Origin: Doryteuthis pealeii
Taxonomy: Eukaryota; Mollusca; Cephalopoda; Myopsida; Loliginidae
Assembly: GCA_023376005.1 (NCBI GenBank)
Contig: CM042162.1
Coordinates: 90,725,426-90,789,425 of the forward strand
DNA: 64,000 nucleotides
Direction: 5' to 3'
The notes below the pieces were generated by a model. The model had not been told where the DNA came from. It searched no databases and saw only the letters and a program-made list of their open reading frames with translations. Each line of letters starts with the position of its first letter. Position 1 is the first letter of the stretch. The position numbers and the translations under genes are program-made. This document shows positions 25,139 through 36,786 of the stretch, piece after piece.

Positions 25139-25382
25139 CTTGGTTTAGCTCAGTTGGTAGAGCATTCGCCTCGGAGCCCTAAGGTTTCAGGTCCAATACC
25201 AGCCCTCATCAACTCAGTGCATGAGTAGCACAGGGACCTGTGTGATAAAGTGAGAAGCTGATGGTAGATGTGGCGCTCCACCGCGGACACAAAAGCAATC
25301 TCCTTGGTCTAGCATTAGTGAAACGGGAATAGACTCTCGCTGTCTGGCTGATGCCGACATTAGGCCACCCCATCGACTTTGC
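25139..25382 (+). mobile_element. SINE B, second half of a dimer
   Basis: Starts TTGGTTTAGCTCAGTTGGTA and runs to GGCCACCCCATCGAC. It is fused directly to the preceding copy at the shared five bases TTGGT. Confidence 0.78.
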
Positions 25383-26059
25383 TTTTTTTAAATTCCTATT
25401 TAATACAAATAATTATCAAAAAATTCAAGTGGATCTGGGAGTGATGACAACGAGGAGATGACTCCATACTTCCCAGAGCTCCAGAACTTTAGCCTCACCA
25501 CCAGATACAGTTTAGTGTCATACCTAGGACACTATGTAACATAATAGAGGAGGGCAGCAATATAATAGTAACATGTAAATTAGCATGGAAAAGTTTTAGG
25601 AGGAATATAAAATTATATGTAGATTAGAATGGAAAAGTTTAAGAATGAATCATCAGAAGGCCACAGCATTTTTCTATTGGACAAGACCTAAGACAAGGCA
25701 AGTGGGAGAGGTGAGGAGTGAGAGGTGAAAGTGTGGAGTGAGTCTGGTATGATGCGCTGACTGAGCGAAGACATGGCTCTCAATCCAGGCAGTTTTGGCT
25801 TGGGGAAAATAAAAATCTTACGAGAAAATAAGTGGCCTTATGTTATTACTAAAAACTATAAAAATGGCACAAGGCAAGATGTCCCTCAGCGCACAAAGTT
25901 GGTTTCCAGTCTCCAAACAGGTTTTCACAGGAGAACATCACTTCTGAGTTAGTCCTTGTTTTTCCAACAGTCTCCTAATGCGAAAAGAATTTAAAAAACG
26001 GAAGAGAGGGTTTCCGGTCAAGGAAGCAGGGAGAGGATAAAGAAATATATAACAAAGGT

Positions 26060-26450
26060 CTGTTATCAGATCAAAAGATAAAGATGCGTAAGCGTGTCAG
26101 CAATACAAAAGCCAGAGGGTCGAGTCAGTCGTGAGTCAGACAGCGGACGGAGAACAAGTGAGTGACCGCACTCACAGTCACAGTCAATGGGCTGTGAGCC
26201 GTCACGTAGCTACCTTCCACTTCCCCAATGCTAGTCATCCCAACGGTAGTAGTAGTCATCGTCAACCCTTGGGCACTCATTGTAAGCTCTTCACCACCCA
26301 CACACTGAAGAAAATAAAGAAGGGTCCTCTCTTTGTACATGTGTATCTGTTGTTTATTGAAGTCCAGTAGTCGGTAGTAGCTGACTACTACACATACTTC
26401 GCCACGTGGCCATACATACCCGCAACGACTACTTACTTACACGATTTAGA
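26060..26450 (+). repeat. Possible LTR or retroelement end
   Basis: GC-richer than its surroundings, with AAAATAAAGAAG as a poly-A-signal-like motif and a small perfect hairpin GTAGTCGGTAGTAGCTGACTAC. Open frames on both strands lack family motifs. Assignment is weak. Confidence 0.25.
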
Positions 26451-26794
26451 GTAGCGAAGAAGGTCAGTACGTAACACAACAAGGAATTGTCAGCTAACTC
26501 AGCATCAGCTCAGTAACATGGAGTCAAGCCTCTCCATGTAGCACAGAAGATGAGATAAGTATTCAATTGATTTTGCAATCAACATGTCATCACTCCATTC
26601 AGAAATGAGAGTGTCGTCTCGAGAGGTGGAAAGATACACAGAAGAATGTTGTGCTTAATACATTTACTAAGCACCAGCATCTGGTGCCAAACGGACATGT
26701 ACAAACACAGAACAAATAAGTACAAACAATTAACAAGACAAAACTTACACTGAATAGAGGAGGGTCAGTTCGGTACAGCAGAGTCAATTAGCTA

Positions 26795-27030
26795 ATCTCC
26801 GTGGCATGCACAACATACTTGTCCAACGCAACCCGAGATGGGCTGGCCACTTAAACAAACTTGGGAATGACAGACTGCCAAAGCAGATTCTGTACTCTCA
26901 ACTGAGAGAGGGATCATGTGGAATCGGTAGACCAAAGACAACATCAAGAGAAACCTGAAGGATCTTAACATCCCAATAGGCAGGTGTCAAGATGCAACCA
27001 GACCGAATAAATTGAAGGAAAAGATTTCGC
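26795..27030 (+). pseudogene. Non-LTR retrotransposon C-terminal fragment
   Basis: LRGMHNILVQRNPRWAGHLN, then RLPKQILYSQLREG and GRPK, a layout typical of LINE C-termini (RW-GH…RLP-Q-LY…GRPK). The frame shifts after GRPK and continues KDNIKRNLKDLNIPIGRCQD. It is followed by a (GAA)n tract. Confidence 0.75.
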
Positions 27031-27059
27031 ATGGTGTCATCATCGGATACGATGGACAG

Positions 27060-27560
27060 CAAATGATGATAATGGGAAGAAGAAGAAGGAGAATAGAAGA
27101 AGAAGAAGGAGAAAAGTAGACGAAGGAGAATAGGAAGAAGAACAAGAAGGAGAATAGGAAGACAAGAAGGAGGAGGAGAATAGGAAGACAAGAAGAGAAG
27201 AAGAAGAAGAAGAAGAAGAGAAGAAGAAGAAGGAGGAGGAGAATAGAAGAACAAGAAGGAGGAGAATAGAAGAAGAAGAAGAAGGAGAATAGAAGAAGAA
27301 GAAGAAGGAGGAGAATAGAAGAAGAAGAAGAAGGAGGAGAATAGAAGAAGAAGAAGGAGGAGAATAGAAGAAGAAGAAGGAGGAGAATAGAAGAAGAAGA
27401 AGGAGAAGAAGAAGAAGAAGAAGAAGAAGAAGAAGAAGGAGAAGAAGAAGAAGAAGGAGAAGAGGAAGAAGAAGAAGAAGAAGAAGGATGAGAATAGAAG
27501 AAGGAGAAGAAGAAGAAGAATACAATAAGAATAGGAAGAAGATGAAGAGGAAGAATAGAA
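27060..27560 (+). repeat. (GAA)n / GGAGAATAGAA minisatellite
   Basis: Purine-only array following a LINE fragment. It lies in the gene's intron about 650 bp upstream of the 24610-24732 exon's neighbour at 27715. Confidence 0.88.
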
Positions 27561-27714
27561 TAAGAAAAAGGATTTATTCCGCTTTAATCATAGGCTATTT
27601 TATGACTATGAGTGAGTCCATCTGATAGAGTGCTGAAGGGGTGTTAGCTACTCTACAACAGAGAGTGTAACATCATAACTATTAATCGGAGTCTAACCAT
27701 AAAAATATACTTAC

Positions 27715-27811
27715 CATTTCGCCCAATATACATGATAGCAGGATCATTCAAGACCGTGTCAGCAGATTCAGGTAATTGAATATTCATTATAGCAGGTTTA
27801 TAGTTGTCAAC
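27715..27811 (-). CDS. Nrx-IV: Neurexin-IV/CNTNAP-like exon: late part of last laminin-G domain
   Basis: A 97-bp exon with acceptor TTCTCCAG and donor GTAAGT, phase 0 to 1. It reads VDNYKPAIMNIQLPESADT, then VLNDPAIMYIGRN. The VDNY(K/E)P and MYIG(R/K)N strands are typical of the last laminin-G domain of Neurexin-IV. The final G plus the first two bases of the 24610-24732 exon make Asp. The end of a Helitron-like element lies only 37 bp from the splice acceptor, so the branch point lies in that gap or inside the transposon. Confidence 0.92.
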
Positions 27812-27848
27812 CTGGAGAAGAAAAGAAAAATCAACAACATTATATAGA

Positions 27849-28502
27849 CTAGCAAATATATGCACCCTCCGAGTGCAAGTATTTAAGTTTTAATGTAATA
27901 AAATATTGTATTAAATTAGAAAGCCTAATGAAACTAAATAAGAATACAGATAAAAAGATTTGGAACAGAGGGAGTATAATAAAAGATTTGAAACAGAGGG
28001 AGTATAATAAAAAATGGAACAACTGAAACTTACTCTTCCATCACTCTCGTCTTTCATTGTTATTTTTTCTAATTTAAGTATTTAGTTATAAGAGGAAGTA
28101 AAGAATAAAATGACAGTTATTTTATCTTCTTAATGGATTTCATTTAAGATTCATTGAAGAGATTTTTGCTTATATTCATTAAAATAAAACCAAACAGTTA
28201 GAAATCAATAATACTAAGCACATATTAATTAAATTCGATTTTTTGATATTAATATGTAAATTAGCCTTTCCGTTCACACTGTAAACTGCTATTTTGTTGT
28301 ATATATAAATATAATTGCATGTTGTCAGTATGTAGACATAGTTAACAGTATTAATAATGTAAGACAATTTTATTAATAATTGAGGTAAAATAAAAATAAA
28401 ATCATGGAGAATGTGATGTCAATAACTAAGAGAATTGTGACTTGAGTAGGAATATAGTTTCGGTTACAGACAGAAAAACACACAATCTCCATTATAATAA
28501 GA
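27849..28502 (-). mobile_element. Helitron-like element, copy 4
   Basis: On the minus strand it runs TC (28502) to CTAG (27849), with hairpin arms GCACCCTCCGAGTGC near the 3' end. Length is 654 bp, collinear with the copy at 31040-31695. It lies in the intron just upstream of the 27715-27811 exon. Confidence 0.8.
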
Positions 28503-29035
28503 TATGTGCAATTTTACTCAAGGGAGGAAATTCATTTTTTTTTTTTCAAATTTTATATTCTAAAACAATTACCAAAAATCAGGTAATCGTTCAATTTTAA
28601 TGAAATTTTCTGCACTTTACTCATTAATGACTTAAATTTATAATGAATAGGTTATTTTATTTAAAAAATAAAAAAAAACTTTTTAAAAATATTAGGATTG
28701 TGGATGGAGTGAACATTTGCTCATTTGATTTTTTAAAATTCCAATCCTTAATTTTTACATTTCTAGAAAGAGAAATGCAAAATTCAAAGACCTGAAAAAG
28801 TTATTTGAAAATTTAAGTTATGATTTTAAGGTTTTGTCTGGACTTTTCTATTTTTTTAAAAATTGTATTCACTTTGCAAACTCCCTTTTTCTTTTCTCTA
28901 ATCTCAATTATCTACCCAGAGCTGAATGGGTGACCTAATGGGTCACGGTTTGTCTAGTTTTATTTCCCTGAATTTTTGAGATGAGGTTTGATAATTTGTA
29001 TTATTCGGACAATTGTCCTCACTTTCTTTGTTATC
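28503..29035. other. Intron, AT-rich, nothing recognised
   Basis: No repeat family, splice-bounded frame or RNA feature was seen between the Helitron at 27849-28502 and the LINE at 29140-29995. Confidence 0.5.
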
Positions 29036-29139
29036 TATACAACATTTCTATAATTTAAAAAAAATAGATTAGATTTTTGTTTTAAATTAAAAAAACAAAA
29101 AAACAAAAAAAAAACAATGTAAGTCAAGGTAAAAAAATC

Positions 29140-29995
29140 ATCATCATCATCATGTCGCGCAATTTGCACGGATATCCATGATGGTCTCTCGCCAACCCTC
29201 CTATCACTCATCAATTCTGGGAGCTCCTCCGCGCAGCATCCAGTATCTTTACATAGTTGGTCAATGTAGGTTTTGGCTGGGCGGCCTACGTTAGCATGTC
29301 CATGTGTTGGCCTCCACAGTAATACGTCGCTTACGAGCTCATCCCTACTTCTCCAGCAGTGCCCCGCATGCCTAGCCCTCCTTACTCGTATGGTTTGTGA
29401 TATGGGAGGCAGGTGGTCATACAGCTGCTTCTTGGTTGGGTGCTGTTTCCACGACTTATTCAGGACTGCTCGCAGCATTCTTGTGCAGCTCCCATCTAGC
29501 TTATTCTCAAGGTGCTTCGTTAGGGTCCAGGTGTACAGCCATACAGCAGTACCGATATGACCACAGCCTGGAAGAATCGTCTCTTTAGTTTGTCAGGGAG
29601 GTCGGATTTCCATACGACTGATAGTTTATTGGTGGCCAACCATGCCTTTCCTATTCTTGTGTTAACATCGCTTTCTGTGGATGAGATATTACTACCTAGG
29701 TATGTGAATTTTCCCACTAGTTTAAGAGGCCTACCGTCTAGTGTGGAGATGTCTCCTTGCTTTTTGAAGCTCATGAACTTGGTTTTATCAGAGTTCACAT
29801 AGAGGCCGACATTTTTTGCTGCCTCCTCCAGGCTGTGTAGTAGTGCCTCAGCTTGTGACGGTGTATCTGCAAGAAGTGCGAGGTCGTCAGCATAGTCTAC
29901 ATCTGTGACAGTTTGTGCGGGGTATCGCCTGCTTCTTGCCTTTTTTAGGTAAAATAGAACATTAGTTTTATAAGTTCCAAAAATTCCAATTGGGC
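29140..29995 (-). pseudogene. Non-LTR retrotransposon, reverse transcriptase 3' part
   Basis: Shows DYADDLALLADTPSQAEALL (the catalytic DD of the RT palm), then GLYVNSDKTKFM, FTYLGSNISS, QAVVISVLLYGCT and the C-terminal GHCWRSRDELVSDVLLWRPT and GRPAKTYIDQLCKDTG. A one-base deletion near 29530 shifts the frame. It ends in a (GAT)n-like 3' tail (29139-29155). The 5' part is missing, as is common after truncated insertion. It lies in the large intron on the same strand as the host gene. Confidence 0.88.
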
Positions 29996-30240
29996 ACATA
30001 GCACAACTGATAAAGGTATTGAGTTAATACAGTTCTCAGTGGGCTGCAGGTTCAATCCTGGCCAAGGGCGACAATAGCCTAGAATAATTAACACACCTTA
30101 ACACTTGTACCTAGTCATGGTATGACGGAGAACGAAAAAGGAAAAAGAGCAAGATATTGTCTTGCCTGCCGGGATTGAACCCGCATCCTCCCGCATGCAA
30201 AAACAAATGCGATTTAGGCACTGGATGGACGCAAGGTTCG
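29990..30240. mobile_element. tRNA-like heads in opposite orientation (candidate SINE pair)
   Basis: 29994-30066 shows an A-box-like AGCACAACTGATAAAGG and B-box GGTTCAATCC on the plus strand. About 30157-30200 shows GGATTGAACCCGCATCCTC, a B box on the minus strand. Neither has good tRNA stems, so these are SINE-like and not tRNA genes. Confidence 0.4.
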
Positions 30241-31039
30241 ACTGATGTGCCCGGTGTTTGGGTAATATGCCCATAAAATAACCAAAGCGAGCGTGAAGCA
30301 TTTGGGCTTACATGAGACGGCAGTCAGAAAAGATTATTTCGACGACGACTACTTTTCAGCTGCTGGACGAAGACTGTTGACCAAAAGAAAGTTTGGCTTG
30401 CGAGAAGACGGTGAATTCACTTCTTTTTGGTCCCCCCCATAAGCAGGAACTTGTTGAAACAAATATCTATTTTCCCCCTTTTATACATGGTTAATGGAAT
30501 GATTACAGTGACCCCTGTGGATTGAATAAAGGGTTAGATTTGAAAGCTACCAATTACGACAAGAAGGTTCCCATATCTGACAAGAAATACTTGAAGAAGG
30601 CCGGAGGGCACATCAGCCGAAATTTTGTGTAGATAAGAATAAAGATGAGGACAATAGTCAAGAATAATCCAAATAATACACATTTTGTTTTATTAATTTT
30701 TGATAGGTACTCAATTTTTTAAAAAACTCAATTCTTTTTTCTAAACACATTCTTTTAGAACTCATTTTATTCTATTTAAACAATAGATGGGACCCTACCA
30801 TATACTACAACTGTGGGTCAGAGTGGACATGGGAGTAATTGTGATGAAGAGGTACTCCACATTCCCCAAGCTACAGAACAGGAAATTCACCATCACTGTC
30901 ACAGAGGGAACCTACAGACTAGGGTTAACAAGATTCCTTGAACATCTGAACCCCTACAATGGCAACAAGAATCTTAACAGGAGGGGGGTGGGGGTCCAAA
31001 ACCATGAATCATTCAGTTGATTTACCTATCTTATATCCA

Positions 31040-31695
31040 CTAGCAAATATATGCACCCTCCGTGGGTGCAAGTATTTAAGTTTTAATGTAATAAAATATT
31101 GTATTAAATTAGAAAGGCTAATGAAACTAAATAAGAATACAGATAAAAAGATTTGAAACAGAGGGAGTATAATAAAAGATTTGAAACAGAGGGAGTATAA
31201 TAAAAAATGGAACAACTGAAACTTACTCTTCCATCACTCTCGTCTTTCATTGTTATTTTTTCTAATTTAACTATTTAGTTATAAGAGGAAGTAAAGAATA
31301 AAATGACAGTTATTTTATCTTATTAATGAATTTCATTTAAGATTCATTGAAGAGATTTTTGCTTATATTCATTAAAATAAAACCAAACAGTTAGAAATCA
31401 ATAATACTAAGCACATATTTATTAAATTCGATTTTTTAATATCAATATACAAATTAGCCTTCCCGTTTACACTGTAAACCGCTATTTTCTTGTATATATA
31501 AATATAATTGCATGTTGTCAGTATGTAGACATAGTTAACAGTATTAATAATGTAAGACAATTTTATTAATAATTGAGGTTAAATAAAAATAAAATCATGG
31601 AGAATTTGATGTAAATAATTAAGGGAATTGTGACTTGAGTAGGAATATAGTTTCGGTTACAGACAGACAGACACACAATCTCCATTATAATAAGA
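31040..31695 (-). mobile_element. Helitron-like element, copy 5
   Basis: TC…CTAG element with hairpin GCACCC-TCCGT-GGGTGC, 656 bp. It is very similar to the copy at 27849-28502, including a shared internal duplication of a 30-bp stretch (AAAGATTTGAAACAGAGGGA twice). This suggests the two are recent relatives. A SINE A begins 8 bp beyond its 5' end. Confidence 0.8.
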
Positions 31696-31702
31696 TATAT
31701 AA

Positions 31703-31984
31703 AAGCGCGTAGTGTAATGGTTAAAGTCATGGGAAATGGATTCGTCGCCCCGAGTTCAAATCCTGGACGTGGTAATTACATTTCATTTAGCGCTAATATC
31801 CTTGGGAAAGGTATGAATCCTACTTTCCCTCCAGCTATGGGTAAATAGTAGGGCAGACTGGGCTCTTTAGCCTTGATTAGGCAACCAGTCTAGGAGAAGG
31901 AAAACTCTGAATTCAAACCTGCTGAACTCCGCTTAAGAAATTGACCTTGTGTCGCATCCTGCTCGTGCGGAGGGGTTGGTAAAT
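31703..31984 (+). mobile_element. SINE A (tRNA-derived), full copy
   Basis: The head has an A-box-like TAGTGTAATGGTTAAAG and a B-box GAGTTCAAATCC, as in tRNA-derived SINEs transcribed by RNA polymerase III. The body is about 200 bp and the 3' end is GGGGTTGGTAAATATATA. Copies in the window nearly always end in a TA tract. Confidence 0.8.
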
Positions 31985-31997
31985 ATATATATCTATT

Positions 31998-32815
31998 TAT
32001 AAAGAGCAGTTGGTATGTATGTATGTATGTCCAGAGGAAATTATGAAAATAAAACAATTAACGACAAAGTAAATATATATAAACATTCACTATCATCATA
32101 TCTTGGTTTTTGAGCAAAAGTAAAGAAGATTTGATTTATATTCATGAAGATTAAAAAATAAAATCTAAATGATAAGAGCATGGATTATTTTTTGTATTTA
32201 ATGTTGTAAATAGTAGACATTAATTTCTTCTTTTTAGAGTGGCTGGATCAGCACAAGATCTTTTACGTGGGGATTTTAATGGGACATCCTGTGAGAAACC
32301 AACTCACGATTCAGTAATAATGGATCTACGAGACTAAATTTTTTTTTTAAATCCTCTCACTACCCAGGTGACGCTAGGTAGTCACTTTTAGTCTATACAT
32401 ACATAAAGGGCAGTTGTGTGTATGTGTATCTCTGGACGAAGCTTAAAAAATAATACAATTAATAACAAAGTAAATATATATACACATTAAATATCACCAG
32501 TTCTTGGTTTTTGAGCAAAAATAATGATTGATGGTTTGATTTATATTAATGAAGATACTTAAAAAAATTAAATTTAAATGATAATAGCATGGAATTTTTT
32601 TTTTTTGCATTTAATATTTTAAATAGGAGAAATTAATTTTTCTTTTTAGAATATATGCATCAACGTAAGGTTTTTTTTTTTTTTTTTTTTTTTTTACATA
32701 GGGATTCTAGTGGGGCATCCTGCGGATATCCAACTTGCAAACCAACAATAATGGATCTGCGAGACTATCTCTCCCCCATACCCTCTATCTGGGCGACACC
32801 AGGTAGCCATTTAGA
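31998..32815 (+). repeat. Diverged tandem duplication of a transposon-like unit of about 400 bp
   Basis: The halves 31998-32390 and 32391-32815 share ATAAAG-G-GCAGTTG starts, TTGGTTTTTGAGCAAAA, AATGGATCT-CGAGACTA and a CTACC…GGTAG hairpin at the end. The start and end architecture resembles another Helitron-like family, but no clear CTRR terminus is seen. The second half carries a long poly-T run. Confidence 0.5.
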
Positions 32816-33284
32816 GATTGAAATAAAAGAGAAAATATTTTTATTTTAATTGATTTTTTTTTCTTTATTTCTTTTTCTTTGTTGTTGAATTCGTCTGATG
32901 TAAAACAGGACTATTTAACGACAATTCTGATTGCTGTGTACACATTTGTACAGAGTGAATGGAAATTGTTTGAGAAAACATCCGTTCCACAGGAAACTTT
33001 TCTTTCAAAAATTAATTGTGGACATTTTTTTTTTCCCTTTTTTGTTAAATTTAATTAACTGTAATTTCACAAAGAGAATTTTGTTAAGTTTGCTATTTGA
33101 AAAAAAAATAAATGAATAAAAAGGATTTAAAATGAATAATTTAATTATAATAGATGATTAATTAAAAGCATTTTTAGAAAATTCACAGGAATGAAAGAAA
33201 GAAGAAAAGAGAAATTAAAAACCTTTTAAAAAAATTTAAAAAATTAATAAAAAAAAATGGCAATACAATATTAATTAACTAGCA

Positions 33285-33830
33285 GGACCTGTGGATATAC
33301 CACAGTATGATAATTTAATTATGACACTGATTGATATGTTTAATTAAGAGCTATTGCTAAATAGTTCAATATGTAAAAAGTATAATAATCTTGGTTTAAT
33401 TCTTATTACGAGCAGGACTTGTGCATATACCACAGTATGATAATTTAATTATTACAACATTTGATATGTTTAATTAAGAGCTATCGCTAAATAGTTCAAT
33501 ATGTAAAAAGTATAATAATCTTGGTTTAATTCTCTTTACTAGCAGGACCAGTGGATATACCACAGTATGATAATTCAATTATTACAATGTTTGATATGTT
33601 TAATTAAGAGCTATTGCTAAATAGTTCAATATGTAAAAAGTATAATAATCTTGGTTTAATTCTTATTACGAGCAGGACTTGTGCATATACCACAGTATGA
33701 TAATTTAATTATTACAACATTTGATATGTTTAATTAAGAGCTATCGCTAAATAGTTCAATATGTAAAAAGTATAATAATCTTGGATTAATTCTCTTTACT
33801 AGCAGGACCTGTGGATATACCAGAAAAATA
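33285..33830 (+). repeat. Tandem array, about 124-bp unit, higher-order ABAB
   Basis: Units start with AGCAGGACCTGTGGATATAC (A) or AGCAGGACTTGTGCATATAC (B) near 33287, 33412, 33540, 33663 and 33800 (partial). A and B alternate. Confidence 0.88.
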
Positions 33831-33845
33831 TGAATTTGTGTGAAT

Positions 33846-33982
33846 CAATACAACTGCATGTTTTACCACAAAAATAACATAAAATGTGTTCTTAATAACA
33901 ATTAAGTTCATTTCAATTAATGCGCAAGCACAATTAAGAACACATTTTATGATATTTTGTGTTAAAACATGCAGTTGTATTG
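33846..33982. repeat. Inverted repeat, arms about 50 bp
   Basis: CAATACAACTGCATGTTTTA…TTCTTAAT is mirrored as ATTAAGAA…AAACATGCAGTTGTATTG, with a spacer of about 35 bp. It follows the 124-bp tandem array directly. Confidence 0.85.
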
Positions 33983-34649
33983 AAATAAACAAGGGGAGGT
34001 TACTCTCATTTATGTAACTAATGTTCAGATTACCCACATTTTAAGGAGTCATTTTGTTCTATTTAACCCATAGATGGAAATTGCTTTTGTGTCTGAAGTG
34101 ACATGCGGTGTCAACTTGGGGTCAAAGGCCGTAATGCTGAAATAAGCTTTTAGCAAACTGCTTCCTTCAGGTTATTAGTAGTGCCGAAACCCAGGAATGA
34201 ACCAGGGACCTTCAGATTATCAGACAGTCGTAGTCATTGTAACTGCTTTGCTCTCCTAGCAGTTCTCGTCTTCTCACTAGCACTATCCAAATATATCTTC
34301 TCTTCCACTCATTTCGATAGCCAAAATGCTACTGCAGACTTTCTCCCCCATCTGGGAAGGTAGATCCCTAAATATCCCATTGCTGTGTTTCATCCGGGCT
34401 CCTCACTCTGAATTGCACGTTCGACATTCATCAGCACGCGTCAATCCTCACGACAAGATTTTACATACGGGTTACTCTGCACTGCTCGTGCGGAATTTCA
34501 ACAGCATTTCAGCAACGAAGAGGTGACGAGTTCAATTTCCGTGCTCACTCGCCACACTCCTCCCCCTCGCACAGGCCACACATATCCGGACTCGTTTCGT
34601 TCGTGGGGGCTGGGAATCTGCTCGACCACACTCCACCTACTGTACCGCT

Positions 34650-35097
34650 GTGGTATATTTTCACGGTACCAAAATGATATAAGTAACATTGTCCTTTTGT
34701 TCCGGGGCACTAAAACGATATCTGTCAGGTGGCGGCAGCGTATATATTGTATAGCGGGTCTCGTCCACGTGCCTCAAAATTCACAGTGCTAAAATGGTGT
34801 TGATAGAAATTATAACATGAGAAATATGTCGTCACAACTGCTAGTCTTTATTTCCAGGGTAGGTTCGTCTCGTGTGCTGTATCGGAGAGGAGGAAAAGCA
34901 GAGAGAAAGAGAGAGAGAAACTGTTAAACTACTGTGACCCCATACTAGGGTCCAGAGACCCGTCCGTTCCCCTAGGCGTCCGAAAGCAAAAAGAGGCCGA
35001 TACATTTCTTCGTTGTTCCACGTCACCACGTGACTTCCGGTCAACACCCGAAACTTCCACTTTACACTCAATTCTCCATTCGGGGTCACGCTATGGT
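34650..35097 (-). repeat. LTR-like sequence
   Basis: On the minus strand it reads GGAAGTTTCGGGTGTTGACC, ACGTGGTGACGTGGAAC, a (CT)n run, a polyadenylation-like GGAAATAAAG, then GACCCGCTATACAA and TTTTGGTACCGTGAA. The same order occurs at 56800-57255 on the plus strand. The last motif resembles the start of BEL/Pao internal regions. No reading frame follows. Confidence 0.5.
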
Positions 35098-35213
35098 CAA
35101 ACCATCGTTCATCCTGTTTTGGGTCATCACTATTTTTTAAACCTTTATCATCTCTTATTTATTTATTTCTTCCTCCCCCTTCCATTAGTAGTCCTAGCTC
35201 ACAAAAGTCAGGA

Positions 35214-35372
35214 TAATATACCCATCTTGCAACACCTACAATAAACTCCCCACTTTCCCCACACAGATCCAAGCTGTGCTACACATGCGCTGAGTTAGCA
35301 ACAACCGATATTGAACCCGGAAACTTGTGGTTCCAAGGTGGATGCTCTACGAACTGAGCTAAACCGGACCAA
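35214..35372 (-). mobile_element. SINE B, 3'-truncated
   Basis: Reverse-oriented head (GAACTGAGCTAAACCGGACC) and body. The 3' portion is absent. Confidence 0.7.
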
Positions 35373-35449
35373 TTCCGGGGGGGGCAATGTTAAAGTTAGG
35401 CATTTCATTATTTAATGCCATATCAACCTTCAAGCTATCTATAGAATAC

Positions 35450-35740
35450 TAAGTCCAATTAACGTCGAATTGGCAAGACAAGACGGCAAACAGTCGTAAC
35501 TCAATACGATTCTGAGATGCCGTAAAGACCACTGCAAAGTGGCAGGATTTATGGAGCCTCAGAGGATCCTATAAACCAAGCAGCCAATCAGGACTCGGGA
35601 ATGGACTCACCCAAATGCATGGGTGGACTGTTCTGAATTCCCATGAATACCAGTTGTCTTGACACTGGTACAGTGGTGCTTGGCCAGTCACATTGCTCAA
35701 ACCAATTGTTGACTGACTGACTGACTGACTTCAATACTAT
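35450..35740 (+). repeat. Element E (LTR-like)
   Basis: Shares AAGCAGCCAATCAG, a TATA-like region, CCAGTTGTCTTG and TTCAAACCAA-type blocks in the same order with 55330-55645. CCAAT plus TATA spacing suggests a promoter-bearing LTR, but termini are unclear. Confidence 0.45.
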
Positions 35741-35825
35741 CCTAGTCAATAAACAATAGTGGTACTATCTAACCCATAGCTGGGGGAAAGAGGGGTTCAT
35801 ATTATAAGTTGTGAAGTTCTTATAT

Positions 35826-36072
35826 TAAGGTTGGAAGGGGACCATATGACCTTTAGGCACCCCTTTTTGATCGCGATTAAGAAATGACATGTTTTTCATT
35901 TATACCATCAATATCCGGTTGTTTTAACAGATGATTTTTAGATTTTTTTTTATTATAAAACTTACCCCTAACCCTAACAAACAACCGGATATTGACGGTG
36001 TAAATAAAAAACGTCCTTTCTTAATCAAGATAAAAAAGGGGTGCCTAAAGGTAATATGGTCCTTGGAAGGCT
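35826..36072. repeat. Inverted repeat with telomere-like centre
   Basis: Arms of about 95-110 bp (TTTAGGCACCCC and AACAACCGGATATTGA blocks). The loop holds ACCCCTAACCCTAAC. Confidence 0.82.
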
Positions 36073-36518
36073 TAAAGTAACCTTCCAACATGGGTATATG
36101 TGTGCACATAAAATATTCCGACAAAGATATAAGATAATAACAGATTTTATCCGTGAGCTCACAGAAAATACATTCAGGACAAATATATAAACATGCATAC
36201 AGAAAGTAGGTGTAGGACTTGCGTCATAAGGAATGTCACTTACTGATAGCTGGTTGGGGGACAAAGCCCCCATAGAATTCCCGGGCTGCAGCAAGGGAGG
36301 ATAACACTATTGGACTTATGCCTCCCCGGAATTACCATTTTACTGACCCCACAATATCATTCCCAAGGGCATTAGTCCAAAAGTGAATGCAAAAGGGCAT
36401 TAATCCAAAAGTGAATGCAAAAGTGCAACTGGAGTTTGAACATGATGTTGTAATCAAACACATTACCCAATACGCTACTGTGTTTCTACCAGTAGATATG
36501 TAAATAGTATATATATAT

Positions 36519-36786
36519 TTACCAACCCCTCCGGACGAGCCGGATGTGACACAAGGTCAATTTCAACAGGTTTTGAATTCAGAGTTTTCCTTCTCCTAGA
36601 CAGGTTGCCTAACCAAGGTTGAAGAGCCTAGTCTGCCCTACTATTTATCCATAGCTGGAAGGAGAGTAGGATTCATACCATTCCCAAGGGTATTGGCGCT
36701 ATGTGAAATGCAATTACCACATCCAGATTTGAACTCGGAGCGACGAGTCTATTTCCCATGACTTTAACCATTACACCATGCACTTC
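36519..36786 (-). mobile_element. SINE A
   Basis: Reverse-oriented full copy. The B box reads GATTTGAACTC on the plus strand, and the TA-rich tail lies on its left. It sits at the very edge of the contig overlap. Confidence 0.78.

Noticed and set aside
27040..27525. A 161-codon frame rich in Leu/Ser
   Set aside because: It is the antisense of a (GAA)n tract.
33285..33830. Regular repeat considered as a CRISPR array
   Set aside because: Units are contiguous with no unique spacers, and the context is an animal intron.
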